From assembly GCF_002994745.2 (NCBI RefSeq), contig NW_020126819.1, positions 434,001-498,000 on the forward strand: a stretch of DNA of 64,000 nt, in the 5' to 3' direction. The translations under genes were made by a program, and so were the position numbers. Below, in pieces: positions 11,930 through 20,746 of this stretch. The stretch is from Rosa chinensis (taxonomy: Eukaryota > Streptophyta > Magnoliopsida > Rosales > Rosaceae). Position 1 is the first letter of the stretch; every line of letters starts with the position of its first letter. The notes below the pieces were generated by a model. The model ran no database searches and had not been told where the DNA came from. It saw only the letters and a program-made list of their open reading frames with translations.

Positions 11930-12362
11930 ATTACAAGTTGTAAGTCGAGCCCAATAGAAACCACTACTATTGGTGAGATACGATCTAGGGATAGTCGCCT
12001 AGACATAAGTCACTTCCCTTTGTTTCAGAAGGCTAGATGGCCAGATTAAGAGGTAAGTGAGAGGGAGGACTCATTTTGGTGACACTACGGAGGCTACTCC
12101 CTCATTGAGGTTTAGGCCCCTATTGGCTACTCCCACATTGTGGTTTACGCACGGTCTATAGTATCTCTGAGATCCAATTTGAACCCATCACCCAGGGTCT
12201 CAACCTAAGACACCACCTATATGCCCCTTACTCAGCTTGAAAAGAACTCATGTGTTAGACAGTTCTCCAAATGTTAATAAAAGCCGCCCTCAACTCCAAA
12301 AGACCTTAGAAAGGCACTAATGAAGGGTTAAGGCCAATATTAACAAAAGGGCCCTTATCTAC
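11930..12362 (-). repeat. Leader module copy 1 (element A)
   Basis: This is the gag-proximal copy. It shares the order of landmarks with 12745-13135: a block with GGCCAGATTAAGAGG, a CTACTCCCACATTGTGGTTT block, a block before ACACCAC/ACACCATC, then the GCCGCCCTCAA block. The counterparts are 50771-51204 (F) and 57130-57560 (G). Confidence 0.65.
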
Positions 12363-12513
12363 TCATACGAATTTACACACTTATAATAAATCAAGAATTT
12401 AACAATATTTATAATTAATTCTTTACATTTCCTTTGTTTAACAAGATTAGACACCATTTACACAAAACTTTCACACAAACAAACAAAACGTCACTATTCA
12501 CATCTAATTATCT

Positions 12514-12515
<2 letters not shown>

Positions 12516-12561
<46 letters not shown>
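12516..12561 (+). repeat. T homopolymer (46 bases)
   Basis: It is an uninterrupted T-run on the plus strand, poly(A) in element sense, between the two leader modules of A. The same place holds 34 T in G (57697-57730) and interrupted T-runs in F (about 51331-51373) and J (about 62133-62180). The exact length may be an assembly estimate. Confidence 0.9.
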
Positions 12562-12744
12562 CACGAAATTAAGTAAAATTACTTCTATTCTTTCCTTTTC
12601 TTTACAATTATTTTCAACACTTAGGTACGGGAACAGGGAGTCTCGATGTGCAATGGGGCTGAAACAGCTTCCCTTTTCAAGACTATGTTTAATCCAATAT
12701 ACCTTAGGTGCATCACAACATTTTCTTTTGTTATAAATACCATT

Positions 12745-13135
12745 GATTTCGAATTAAATTCCAAGCGGTAAATCAAGTGGACGTGCGGCCCAAGTATAAT
12801 CGTCAAGACACTAAGTCTCTCCTACATCCTTTGGGCAACCTTACTGAAATGGCCAGGTAGGGGAGGGCGACCACGAGAGGTAGAATCCATTTTGGCATGA
12901 GCTACTTCCACATTGTGGTTTAGGCTCATTTGCACGCACTTCTGGATTCAAGAACCAGTCATGAGCGTTGTCCCCTTCCTAGACACCATCCCACATAGGC
13001 TATACTTACTTGGATATAAAAGGTCCTAAGTGTGAAGACAGTTCAATGAATGTTAATAAAGGCCGCCCTCAACCTTAAGGGACCTGGACTAGGTACCAAT
13101 AAGGGGTTTAGGCCAATATTAATAAACACGACTTC
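12745..13135 (-). repeat. Leader module copy 2 (element A)
   Basis: This is the PBS-proximal copy, with GGGCAACCTTACTGAAATGG, CCATTTTGGCATGAGCTACT and GGCCGCCCTCAACC. It is the more conserved copy and the only one kept in E (about 28310-28690) and B (about 16010-16390, plus strand). It also occurs in F, G and J. Confidence 0.7.
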
Positions 13136-13326
13136 ACCTATTCCTTCTTTAATTTACAACTCACAATTAAAATTCGTATTCAACAATATAAATAATCAAC
13201 CTAAGTAATTAATCTACTAATTTTCGACAATTATCAACAAAATAATTAACAAGTAATTTTTTTTTTTTTTTCGGTCACAATATAAACAAAACACATATTA
13301 TTCACAATATGACAAATGATTTTTCA

Positions 13327-13345
13327 ATCCCCGGCAACGGCGCCA
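13327..13345 (-). other. Primer-binding site (tRNA-Asp) of element A
   Basis: Plus-strand ATCCCCGGCAACGGCGCCA matches the 3' 19 bases of plant tRNA-Asp(GUC) as I recall it, so the element RNA is complementary to that tRNA. Five bases (sense ATTTT) separate it from the LTR end. The same site occurs next to LTRs of B, C, D, E, F, G and J. Confidence 0.88.
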
Positions 13346-13354
13346 AAAATTGAT

Positions 13355-13373
13355 GTCGCTTTTATCGAGCGAC
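13355..13373 (-). other. U5-terminal stem-loop
   Basis: GTCGCT (13355-13360) and AGCGAC (13368-13373) can pair with a 7-base loop, four bases inside the LTR end. Other LTRs have different but still complementary arms, such as ATGCGCTC/GAGCGCAT in E. Confidence 0.6.
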
Positions 13374-13428
13374 CAATTTAACCCTGAAATGTCATTAGTA
13401 GTATAAAGTAAATAGGGATCGTTCTATT

Positions 13429-13439
13429 CCGGGGATTGA
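13429..13439 (-). other. U5 segment complementary to the PBS region
   Basis: In sense TCAATCCCCGG is perfectly complementary to CCGGGGATTGA, which covers the inner PBS and the bases just after it (13324-13334), about 95 bases away. It is kept in every LTR of the window. Confidence 0.6.
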
Positions 13440-14506
13440 GGGTACACCTGTCATTATCAAACAATTAAACAATTAAAATTAAAACAAAGTATAATATTTA
13501 CAAAAATAAAACAAAATATATACATATTTACGAAAAAGGGGGGATTTTTGATTTTGGTTTTCTATTTTCGAAAATAAAAGCTAACTAAATAATTAAAAAC
13601 GCAAAAACATAAAAATATAAATGGAATGTAAGAACAAAGATCAAAGTCGAAACTCATGATTAAAATTGATTCAAGTTCATCATTGTTCATCATAGTCATG
13701 CAAGAGGAGTTGATCATGTGAAACGTTCAAAAGCAAACAATTTCCCATATTTTACTTTCAATGCTAATTAACCTAAGTGAAAGCACCTAGATTAATTCTA
13801 TCAAACATGCAATCAAGCCCTAGAAAGCTAGTCAATCATGTCATGTTTAACGCAATAAACACCTAGAAAGGCTATCAACTCAAATGTGCAACTTAGTATG
13901 AAAAAGTCCACCTAATTGCAATCTTCTTTGATTAAATTCGGTTTTTGTACAAAACCTTTACTACTTATCGATTCAAGAACACAAAACCAAAAAGTTGATT
14001 CATGTTCTCAAATTCGTAGCAACATTCATATAAAAACCCTAAATGTTTCGAACCATTCAAGATAAACATACAAAAGATTTCTATCATGCAAATTTAATCA
14101 AACACTCACACAAAAGCAACCATAAATCGCAATATATGAATCTGAAAATTAACAATTCATCATAAAATTTCAGAAAACAATACTTGTTCATACATATGTG
14201 TCAACTAAGGCAAAACCAACGAAAATACAAAGCAAAGGTACAAGGAGAATCGGATTACACCGTGATGAAGATGAGATGAATGAAGTGATGATGTGGTCTC
14301 TTGAATTTCGAAAGCAATCTTCAAGGTGGAGGGTGGATGGTGTGCACGGCTTGTCTTCTTCTTCCTTGGCCTTGCTTGCACTTCGTGGTTGCCCTAGAGG
14401 ATGGAGAAGAACACGGCTAGGCTAGAGAGATTTCTGAATTATTTTCTCAAAGTATAAACGCAAAAGTGTGGAAAATTCGGAACCCTTGACGTTGAGAGAA
14501 GAGAGG

Positions 14507-14516
14507 AATATATAGG
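14507..14516 (-). promoter_or_regulatory. Putative TATA box of element A 5' LTR
   Basis: In sense the stretch reads CCTATATATTCC, with TATA-like sequence at the same LTR position in F (about 53298-53306) and G (about 59660-59668). Transcription would run leftward towards gag. The start site is not determined. Confidence 0.55.
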
Positions 14517-15437
14517 GGACGGCTTCTAGGTCTTCAATCCGTCCACAACCCTAGCAAAGCTCACGGCAATCTCTTGCTTCCTCCACATAATTTTCTCCAA
14601 TGATTTCGTGCCACATAAGCCCTATGAGGTGGTGCAACCAATACAAAATTCCAATATAAATTCCCTAAATAATCTTGCCGAAATATATATAGATATTTTC
14701 TGATTTCCTTCACCAATTTCGGCAACAATATACTTAGAGAATAAAGGGGGACGAACCTAGACTCCTTTGAGAGCTTTTTGTGTTCAACACATATTCTCTT
14801 TCCTTTAAAAGCTCCCTAAGAAATCTCCACGAAATCTCTTTATTTTTTTCTGATTTTTCCTCACGGCAAAACCCTTGTTTTTCTCTTCATTATCTTTTGC
14901 CGAATTCCCTAGGGTTTGCACGGCATCCCCTTGTTTTCCTCTTGGCTTGGACGGCTAGGTCTTCTAGGGTTTTATCTCTTGATTTATTTCCATAAAAATA
15001 ACCCTAGAAAATCTCCATAGAAAATCTTCTTTATTTTCTGATTTTTGGACGCCTCTTCCTTGTTTCTCTCATGCAATTTCACGGCAAACATATCTTTAGG
15101 GCTAGGGTTTGCGTCACAAACCCTAGTGTCATGGGCTTTGATGGGCCATTATCCAATTTGCCGAAAATCCAAGGAGTTCTTGGGCCTCGTTGCTTCATCT
15201 TCAAGCCTTCTCATTTTCCAACGCAAAACACATTATTTTTCCATTTCTTTTTCATGGTTGCGTTGGAAACTTGCTAGGGAAACCTTCCTCCATTTCGTAG
15301 GATTTCCTGGTTGGACTAGGAAAGCTTGTTTCTTCATTTCTGCTCAAATGTGTGGGCCATTTTCTCTCATGTTCGTTCGTCTTGATGTTCGCAAGCTCCT
15401 CTTTCCATTCGTGCGTTCATTTCCACTTTCTAGCTCG

Positions 15438-15640
15438 GAGGTCCTGAAAATAGAAACTATACTTAAAATAGAAACTTTCTAAAAAATGAAAATAGAAACT
15501 TACTAAAAATGAAAAATAGAAACTTTCCAGAAATGAGAAATGAAAAATGAGAAATGAGAAATGAGAAATGAAAAATGAAGACAAAAATGGAAACTTTCTA
15601 CAATAAGGAACTTTCCCAATCAAAGAATGGAAACTTTCCC
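15438..15640 (-). repeat. U3 array of GAAACTTTC-like units
   Basis: Irregular units of about 20-25 bases with a GAAACTTTC or GAAACTTAC core alternate with AAAATGAAAAATA-type spacers. It includes a run of GAGAAAT/GAAAAAT heptads at about 15535-15580. Comparable arrays of different length lie in every A-like LTR, for example 1337-1556, 37936-38172, 38494-38692 and 54250-54470. Confidence 0.7.
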
Positions 15641-15720
15641 AAACAGGGATTTTTCAAGGAAATGGCGCAGAAAAGTGTAGGGAAATGCAGTTAAAACGTC
15701 GCATTAAAATGCTCCTATCA

Positions 15721-15760
15721 GGAAAAACAAGTAAAACGTCGCATTAAAATGCTCCTATCA
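15721..15760 (-). repeat. LTR K, terminal 40 bases
   Basis: This continues the LTR broken at 1582, ending CTCCTATCA at 15760. It abuts the U5 of B directly, so K appears inserted into B's 5' LTR. Confidence 0.85.
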
Positions 15761-15854
15761 GTACCCTCAATCCCCGGAATAGAACGATCCCTACTTGCTT
15801 ATACTACTATGATATTTTTAGGGTTAAATTATGCGCTTGCTTTTAGCTGCATCA
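15761..15854 (+). repeat. 5' LTR remnant (U5) of element B
   Basis: It begins within the U5 box GTACCCTCAATCCCCGG and ends GCATCA just before the PBS spacer ATTTT. Only 94 of about 2000 bases lie on this side of K. Confidence 0.85.
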
Positions 15855-15859
15855 ATTTT

Positions 15860-15878
15860 TGGCGCCGTTGCCGGGGAT
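15860..15878 (+). other. Primer-binding site (tRNA-Asp) of element B
   Basis: TGGCGCCGTTGCCGGGGAT lies five bases after the LTR end, the same site as in A but on the plus strand. Confidence 0.88.
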
Positions 15879-18627
15879 TGAAAAATCAATTGTTTTTGTT
15901 TATTATTGTTGTATATAAATTGTTTGAAACTTAGTTTAATTAATTAATTAGGTTGTTTTTTTATATTGTTGAATACGAGTTTTAATTGTAAGTTGTAAAT
16001 TGAATGGAATAGGTGAAGTCTCTTTTGTTAATATTGGCCTAAACCCCTTATTGGTACCTAGTTCAGGTCCCTTAAGGTTGAGGGCGGCCTTTATTAACAC
16101 TTGTTGAACTGTCTTCACACTTATGATCTTTTTCATCCTAGTAAGTATAGCCTATGTGGAATGGTGTCTAGGAAGGAGAAAACGTTCATGACGGGTTTTT
16201 GAATCCAGAAGTGCTTACAAATGGGCCTAAACTACAATGTGGGAGTAGCTCATGCCAAAATGGATTTTTCCTCTCGTGATCGCCCTCCCCCACCTGGTCA
16301 TTTCAGTAAGGTTGCCCAAAGGATGAGAAAGGGAGTTTGTGTCTAGGCGACTATACTTGGGCCGCATGTCCACTTGATTTACCGCTTGGAATTAGATTCG
16401 ATATCAATAATATTTATAACAAAACAAAATGTTGTGATACACTAAGGTAAAAAAAAAACATTTGTGTAAATATTTTTCATTTTTTTTTTTTTACTCACTT
16501 GTGTACCTAACTTGTGTCGTATGTACAATGTACTTGTTAATTATTCTTGTATTTTGTAATTCATAGTTACTTGTTTATATATTTTGTAAATCTTTGTAGT
16601 TACTAACTTTTTAATTTCTATTCCGTCTGGCTGAAAGACGTTAAACTCAAGCGCTGCTTGGGAGGCAACCCAATTCAGAAGCAGCTGTGCTGGAGACTAC
16701 AAACACAGATTTGCTTTCTCCTTCCCTATTTCTTTTATTTTTCAAATTTTCTCTTTTGTTTTTGTTTTCGTAAATTCCATCGCTATATGCTTAATTGTTT
16801 CATTGCATGCTTATGATTGATTACATTGAGGACAATGCAATATTTAAGTGTGGGGGAAGGGATTTATATTTTTGTCTTGAGTCATATATATTCAAAAATA
16901 CAAAAAAATAAAAAAATGTCAAAAATTAATCAAAAAATGTCAAAAATTTAAAAATTTTCGTTGCTTTTATTTTTGTTTTTGAGTCATAGGATGCCTTTCA
17001 ACTGTCTAGGATGATTCTATATCTCTGAAATTATGGCTAAAAGAGGATCACAATGTTGAGATGATTTTAACATGGTATTCTTTGGTTAATTGAGATATAT
17101 GAAAAATGTGTGCATGAGTAGTGGATATGGATTTCGTAACCTTGGTACAGAATATGAGCATGTTAGGATGAGTTTTGATTCATAAAAGCCCATGTGAGAT
17201 AATTGAGCCCATGTCCTTTTTTCTTGGAGTGAAAAAAAAAAAATTCTTATTTTCTTGGTGATGTTTTGATGATCTCATTATTCTTTCATTTGATTGATTG
17301 CTTGCCATAGATTAAGTTTAATGGACTAGAGAATGCTAGAATTCGCTCTTGTGCCTGTTGAGACATTTTATCAATACATGGCCCTGATTCTGGAAAGGAT
17401 AGAGGCACCCTAGGAATTACCACTATTGCCAAATAAGCCTGTGTCCCCTTTTGTGCCCGTCGTGGGACTCCCCTAGTTTAACCCCTTTGAGCCTACGTTA
17501 AGCCTTTTCTTTCATCACCCTTAAAATCCTTAACCCTGAACCTTAGTATAGCTACACTCCTACCCTTTGTTCTAAAAACTTAGTGGAGCTATCTTTTGGG
17601 ACATTACTTAAGGATTTGGCATTGAGAATGAAGATTGAGAAGAGGTGAAAGTTCAAGTGTAGGGGTAGACTTGTCCATGAAAAAAAAAATGTGAAAGCCG
17701 AAAAAAAAAATGAAAAAAAATGTGTACGGCCAGAAAAGAAAAAGAAAAATATATATATATGGATTTTAGTCCATCATACTTGGTGAGTTTGGAGATTGTT
17801 TTGAATTGAAGGCCCACTAGTGAAAAATTTGGCCTTTGTCCAATTCACAAGAGTTCAAGGGAAGTTTAGAATGAAGTTAGGGCCCAAAATGAAGACATTT
17901 GGCCTTTTTACATTACCTCTATGGGATGGGACGTTTTGATATATCTTGGTGGATTTCTAGAAGTCTCTACATCTACATGAACTCTGCTAGGTTTTTAGGA
18001 CACTTTGTTAAAATCCTTATCTTTCATTTCTTAAAACCTTGAGCCTTAGCCCCATTACAACCTTTGAGAAGACCTTCTTGATCCTTAAGATGGGACAGCC
18101 TTTGATCTGTGGAGATGAGTTACAAGAGTTGAACCTATGGCTTGGGTCCATCCGTGCAAGTAGTTGATATCCTTCATGAGATCTTTTGAAAAAAAAAAAA
18201 TTATATTCACAAAGTGCTTTTCATTTCTTATATATGTGAGCTATTTGATTGCCTTAAAATATTTTCTCTCACATATAATTGAGTGATTATAAGCTTTTAA
18301 GCATTGCCTTGAATTCGGAGAGAAGAAAGAGTGGATACACCTTGTGAGGATTTGAATCATACTTGTTTGAAGCATGCTTAACAGAAACCATCACCATTGT
18401 TCCAACCAAGTCCTACTTGTGTATATGTAAATTATATGTTTTAATTAACTCTCGAATGCTTAAACATTGATTCTTGGTTGAGTGCTAATCTTGGTGTTAT
18501 GAAAGTAAGAGATTGCTGAGACAAAAAGTTGAAGGGCAATAGAGTCATTGTTTGTGTAGAGTCTTTAAATTTTCGTTGAGTCTTAGTTGAGTCTTTTTGT
18601 GATTTTGCCAAGGGACTAGCAAAAGCT
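15879..18627 (+). other. Non-coding interior of element B
   Basis: A leader part (about 15879-16615, with one leader module at about 16010-16390) joins straight to the post-pol region at about 16610-16640. There follow the post-pol box (16651-16672), a polypurine core at 16846-16856, a mutated second core near 17656 and the conserved 3' blocks (17000-17050, 17378-17430). No gag, protease, RT or integrase reading frame is visible. Confidence 0.8.
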
Positions 18628-18642
18628 AAGTGTGGGGGAATT
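18628..18642 (+). other. Polypurine tract of element B
   Basis: AAGTGTGGGGGAATT directly precedes the 3' LTR start TGATAGGAGC. Confidence 0.88.
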
Positions 18643-20197
18643 TGATAGGAGCATTTTAATGCGACGTTTTAACTGTTATTTCCCTATATTTTCTGCGTTA
18701 TTTCCTTAATAAAACTCTGTTTAGGAAAGTTTCCATTCTTCGAATGGGAAAGTTCCTAATTGTAGAAAGTTTCCGTTTTGTAGTTTCTATTTTCCAGTTT
18801 AAGAAAGTTTCCATTTTAGTTTAAGAAAGTTTCCATTTCTTATTTTAGAAAGCTTCTATTTTCAGGTTTTTGGAATAAATAAGCAGAATTGAGTTCATAA
18901 ATGGAACGAGAAGCTTCATGAAGATGACATGGAAAATCAAGGTGACAATGTGGGAATTAAAGATGATTGATTGAGGATTTCAAGGAGAGATTTTCTTGGG
19001 AGACTTTTATGGAAAGAAATATTGTTGGAGGAATAATTTGGTGTGATTGCCAACGTGAAAATCAGAAATAATCAAGGAGATGACGCCAAGAGAGATTCAA
19101 GGGAGATATTTATGGAAGGAAAATATGTGTGCACCAAGGAAAAGCTAAAAAGGCGTCTAGATTCATCCCTAAATTCCCTAAAGGAATGTTAGCCGAAATT
19201 CATGAAGAAAATCAGAATAATTTCAAGGAAATTCGGCAATTAAATATTAGGGAGTTATTTTAGAGAATTTTGATTGGTTGGAACACATCACAAGGCTTAC
19301 TTGGCATTCTATGATTGGTTGGACCACATCACAAGCTTACTTGGTGAATTATCATTGGTTGAAGCTATGTGGAAAATTCTGATTGCTTTGTGAACCCTAG
19401 CCGTGCTCCTATATATACCCACCTCTTTGACGTTGAGAAGGGTTCCTCTCCCCCATATACAATTTACACTTTAGAAAAAAATCAGAAAATCTTCTTAGCA
19501 TAGCCGTGAGTTTCTCCATCCTCTAGTCATCTCCACGAGTTCAAGCAAGGCCAAGGGAGAAGAAGCATAGCCGTGAGCATCCATCATCCATCTCCAACCT
19601 TGAAGCTTGCTTTCGAGATTCAAGAGACACCACATCAATCGTTCATCACCATCTCCATCTCACGGTGTAATCCGATTCTCCTTTGTAACCTTTGCTTTGA
19701 ATTTCGTTGGTTATGAACTAGTTGACATATGTGTTTGAACAAATATTAATTTCTGGAATTTTTATGATTAATTGAGAATTTTCAGATTCAAATTATTGTT
19801 CTTCGAGAGTTGCTTATGTGGGTTTGTTTAATTAAATTTGCGTTATAGATAACTTTTGTATTTTAATCTTATGTGGTTGCAAACACTTAGGGTTTCGATA
19901 TAATTGGTGCTAGGTTTAAGAACATGAAATCGACTTTTCGTTTTGTGTAAACTTGAATCAAAGTAGTAAAGGTTTTGTACAAAGATCGAATTTAATTAAC
20001 GAGGATTGCAATTAGGTGGACTTTTCCATACTAAGTTGTACACTTGAGTTGATAGCCTTTCTCTATGTGTAATGCGTTAAACATGACATGATTGACTAGC
20101 TTTCTAGGGTTTGATTGCATGTTTGATAGGATTAATCTAGGTGCTTTTGCTTAGGTTAATTAGCATTGAAAAGTAAAAAATGGGAATTCATTTGCTT
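18643..20197 (+). repeat. 3' LTR of element B (truncated)
   Basis: Very similar to the solo LTR N at 20747 onward and to the reverse complement of the E LTRs. Similarity stops at TTTGCTT (20191-20197), and the rest, including the U5 end, is missing. Confidence 0.88.
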
Positions 20198-20521
20198 GAT
20201 ACGATTTTACACACTTACAACAATTAAGTATTTAGCTGAATTCATATCCACATACAATTTTACAACAATTATGTAAATTAATCTAAATGAAACACATACA
20301 ATTTACAATATGCTTAAAAAAACAACTTCTACAAATTGTACAACAATGATAAAAGACATGCTTAATTTTGTAACACTCATAAAACTTAAACTAAATCACA
20401 ATTAAAGCTTGGCCTAACCGAAATAGCAATTTGTCACCATTCCACAAGTGTAGTACAAAAATTAGCATGCATTCTATATACAACAAAATCGATAACACTT
20501 TAAGTGCAAGGGATTTTAACA
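20198..20521 (-). other. Leader remnant of element C
   Basis: A short non-coding stretch precedes the PBS of a minus-oriented element. Its first part (ATACGATTTTACACACTTACAA) resembles leaders of F and G around 51206 and 57557. It is joined abruptly to the truncated LTR of B. Confidence 0.65.
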
Positions 20522-20540
20522 ATCCCCGGCAACGGCGCCA
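20522..20540 (-). other. Primer-binding site (tRNA-Asp) of element C
   Basis: The 19 bases are identical to those of A. The base after it differs (sense CCGGGGATTGT instead of ...TGA), matched by a change in the U5 of the same element (20624-20634). Confidence 0.85.
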
Positions 20541-20545
20541 AAAAT

Positions 20546-20746
20546 TGATGCGGCTGAAATAGCCTCACAATTTAACCCTGCAAAATGTAGTTGTCAGTAT
20601 AGGATAAGCAGGGATCGTTCAGTCCGGGGATTGTAGGGTACACCTACACAAAAAGGTCAATTAACAAATAAAAGAATAAAATGGGGGGTTTTGAAATTTG
20701 GTTCCTAATCTACTTAAAATAAAAACAAAACAAATAAAACTATATA
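20546..20746 (-). repeat. LTR of element C, left part
   Basis: It starts TGATGCGGCTG after the usual AAAAT spacer. It shares the U5 layout (GGGATCGTTC, CCGGGGATTGT, GGGTACACCT) with the others, but the rest is different, so this is a separate LTR family. It is interrupted by solo LTR N. Confidence 0.75.

Larger units (their letters stand above)
11612..13326 (-). other. Leader (5' untranslated region) of element A
   Basis: About 1.7 kb lies between PBS and gag with no credible frame. It contains two diverged copies of one module, at about 12745-13135 and 11930-12362, each preceded in sense by an A-run (plus-strand T-runs at 13257-13271 and 12516-12561). Both modules carry a part resembling GTTAATAAARGCCGCCCTCA and a part resembling TAAGGGTTTAGGCCAATATTAA. 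The leaders of F and G have the same two-module layout. Confidence 0.8.
1583..15720 (-). mobile_element. Element A: full-length Ty3/gypsy (Athila-like) retrotransposon
   Basis: This 14.1 kb element has, in sense (minus) order, 5' LTR 13351-15720, PBS 13327-13345, leader, gag, pol, a non-coding 3' region, polypurine tract 3953-3967 and 3' LTR 1583-3952. The LTRs are 2370 bases, and I found no difference in the stretches compared; the shared reading frames in them translate identically. That implies a very recent insertion. It sits inside LTR K, 40 bases from that LTR's end. No 5-bp target duplication remains, because a few bases are missing at its left edge. Gag and Pol are present but broken by two single-base frameshifts, near 10287 and 6527. 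The integrase, RT and PBS type place it in the OTA/Athila-like branch. Confidence 0.93.
13351..15720 (-). repeat. 5' LTR of element A
   Basis: The LTR is 2370 bases, TG...CA in sense, TGATAGGAGC to CGACATCA. U3 (right side) holds a GAAACTTTC-type array at 15438-15640 and several AAACCCTA-like motifs (about 14870-15125). A TATA box is near 14508. U5 (left side) has the terminal stem-loop and a segment complementary to the PBS region at 13429-13439. Confidence 0.94.
15761..20197 (+). mobile_element. Element B: non-autonomous LTR element, plus strand, truncated
   Basis: B consists of a 94-base remnant of the 5' LTR (15761-15854), PBS 15860-15878, a 2.8 kb interior, polypurine tract 18628-18642 and a 3' LTR from 18643 cut off at 20197. 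The interior has one leader module and the conserved 3' region, but no gag or pol. It belongs with E (23978-30924), sharing LTR type, interior plan and the joint where gag-pol is missing. The outer part of the 5' LTR was lost from view through the insertion of K, and the end of the 3' LTR is fused to a remnant of C. Confidence 0.88.

Noticed and set aside
11930..13135. Self-cleaving ribozyme (hammerhead type) in the leader
   Set aside because: I looked for the conserved CUGAUGA and GAAA core pair in element sense and did not see a convincing one.
14870..15130. Interstitial telomeric repeats
   Set aside because: The AAACCCTA motifs are single and scattered, not tandem.
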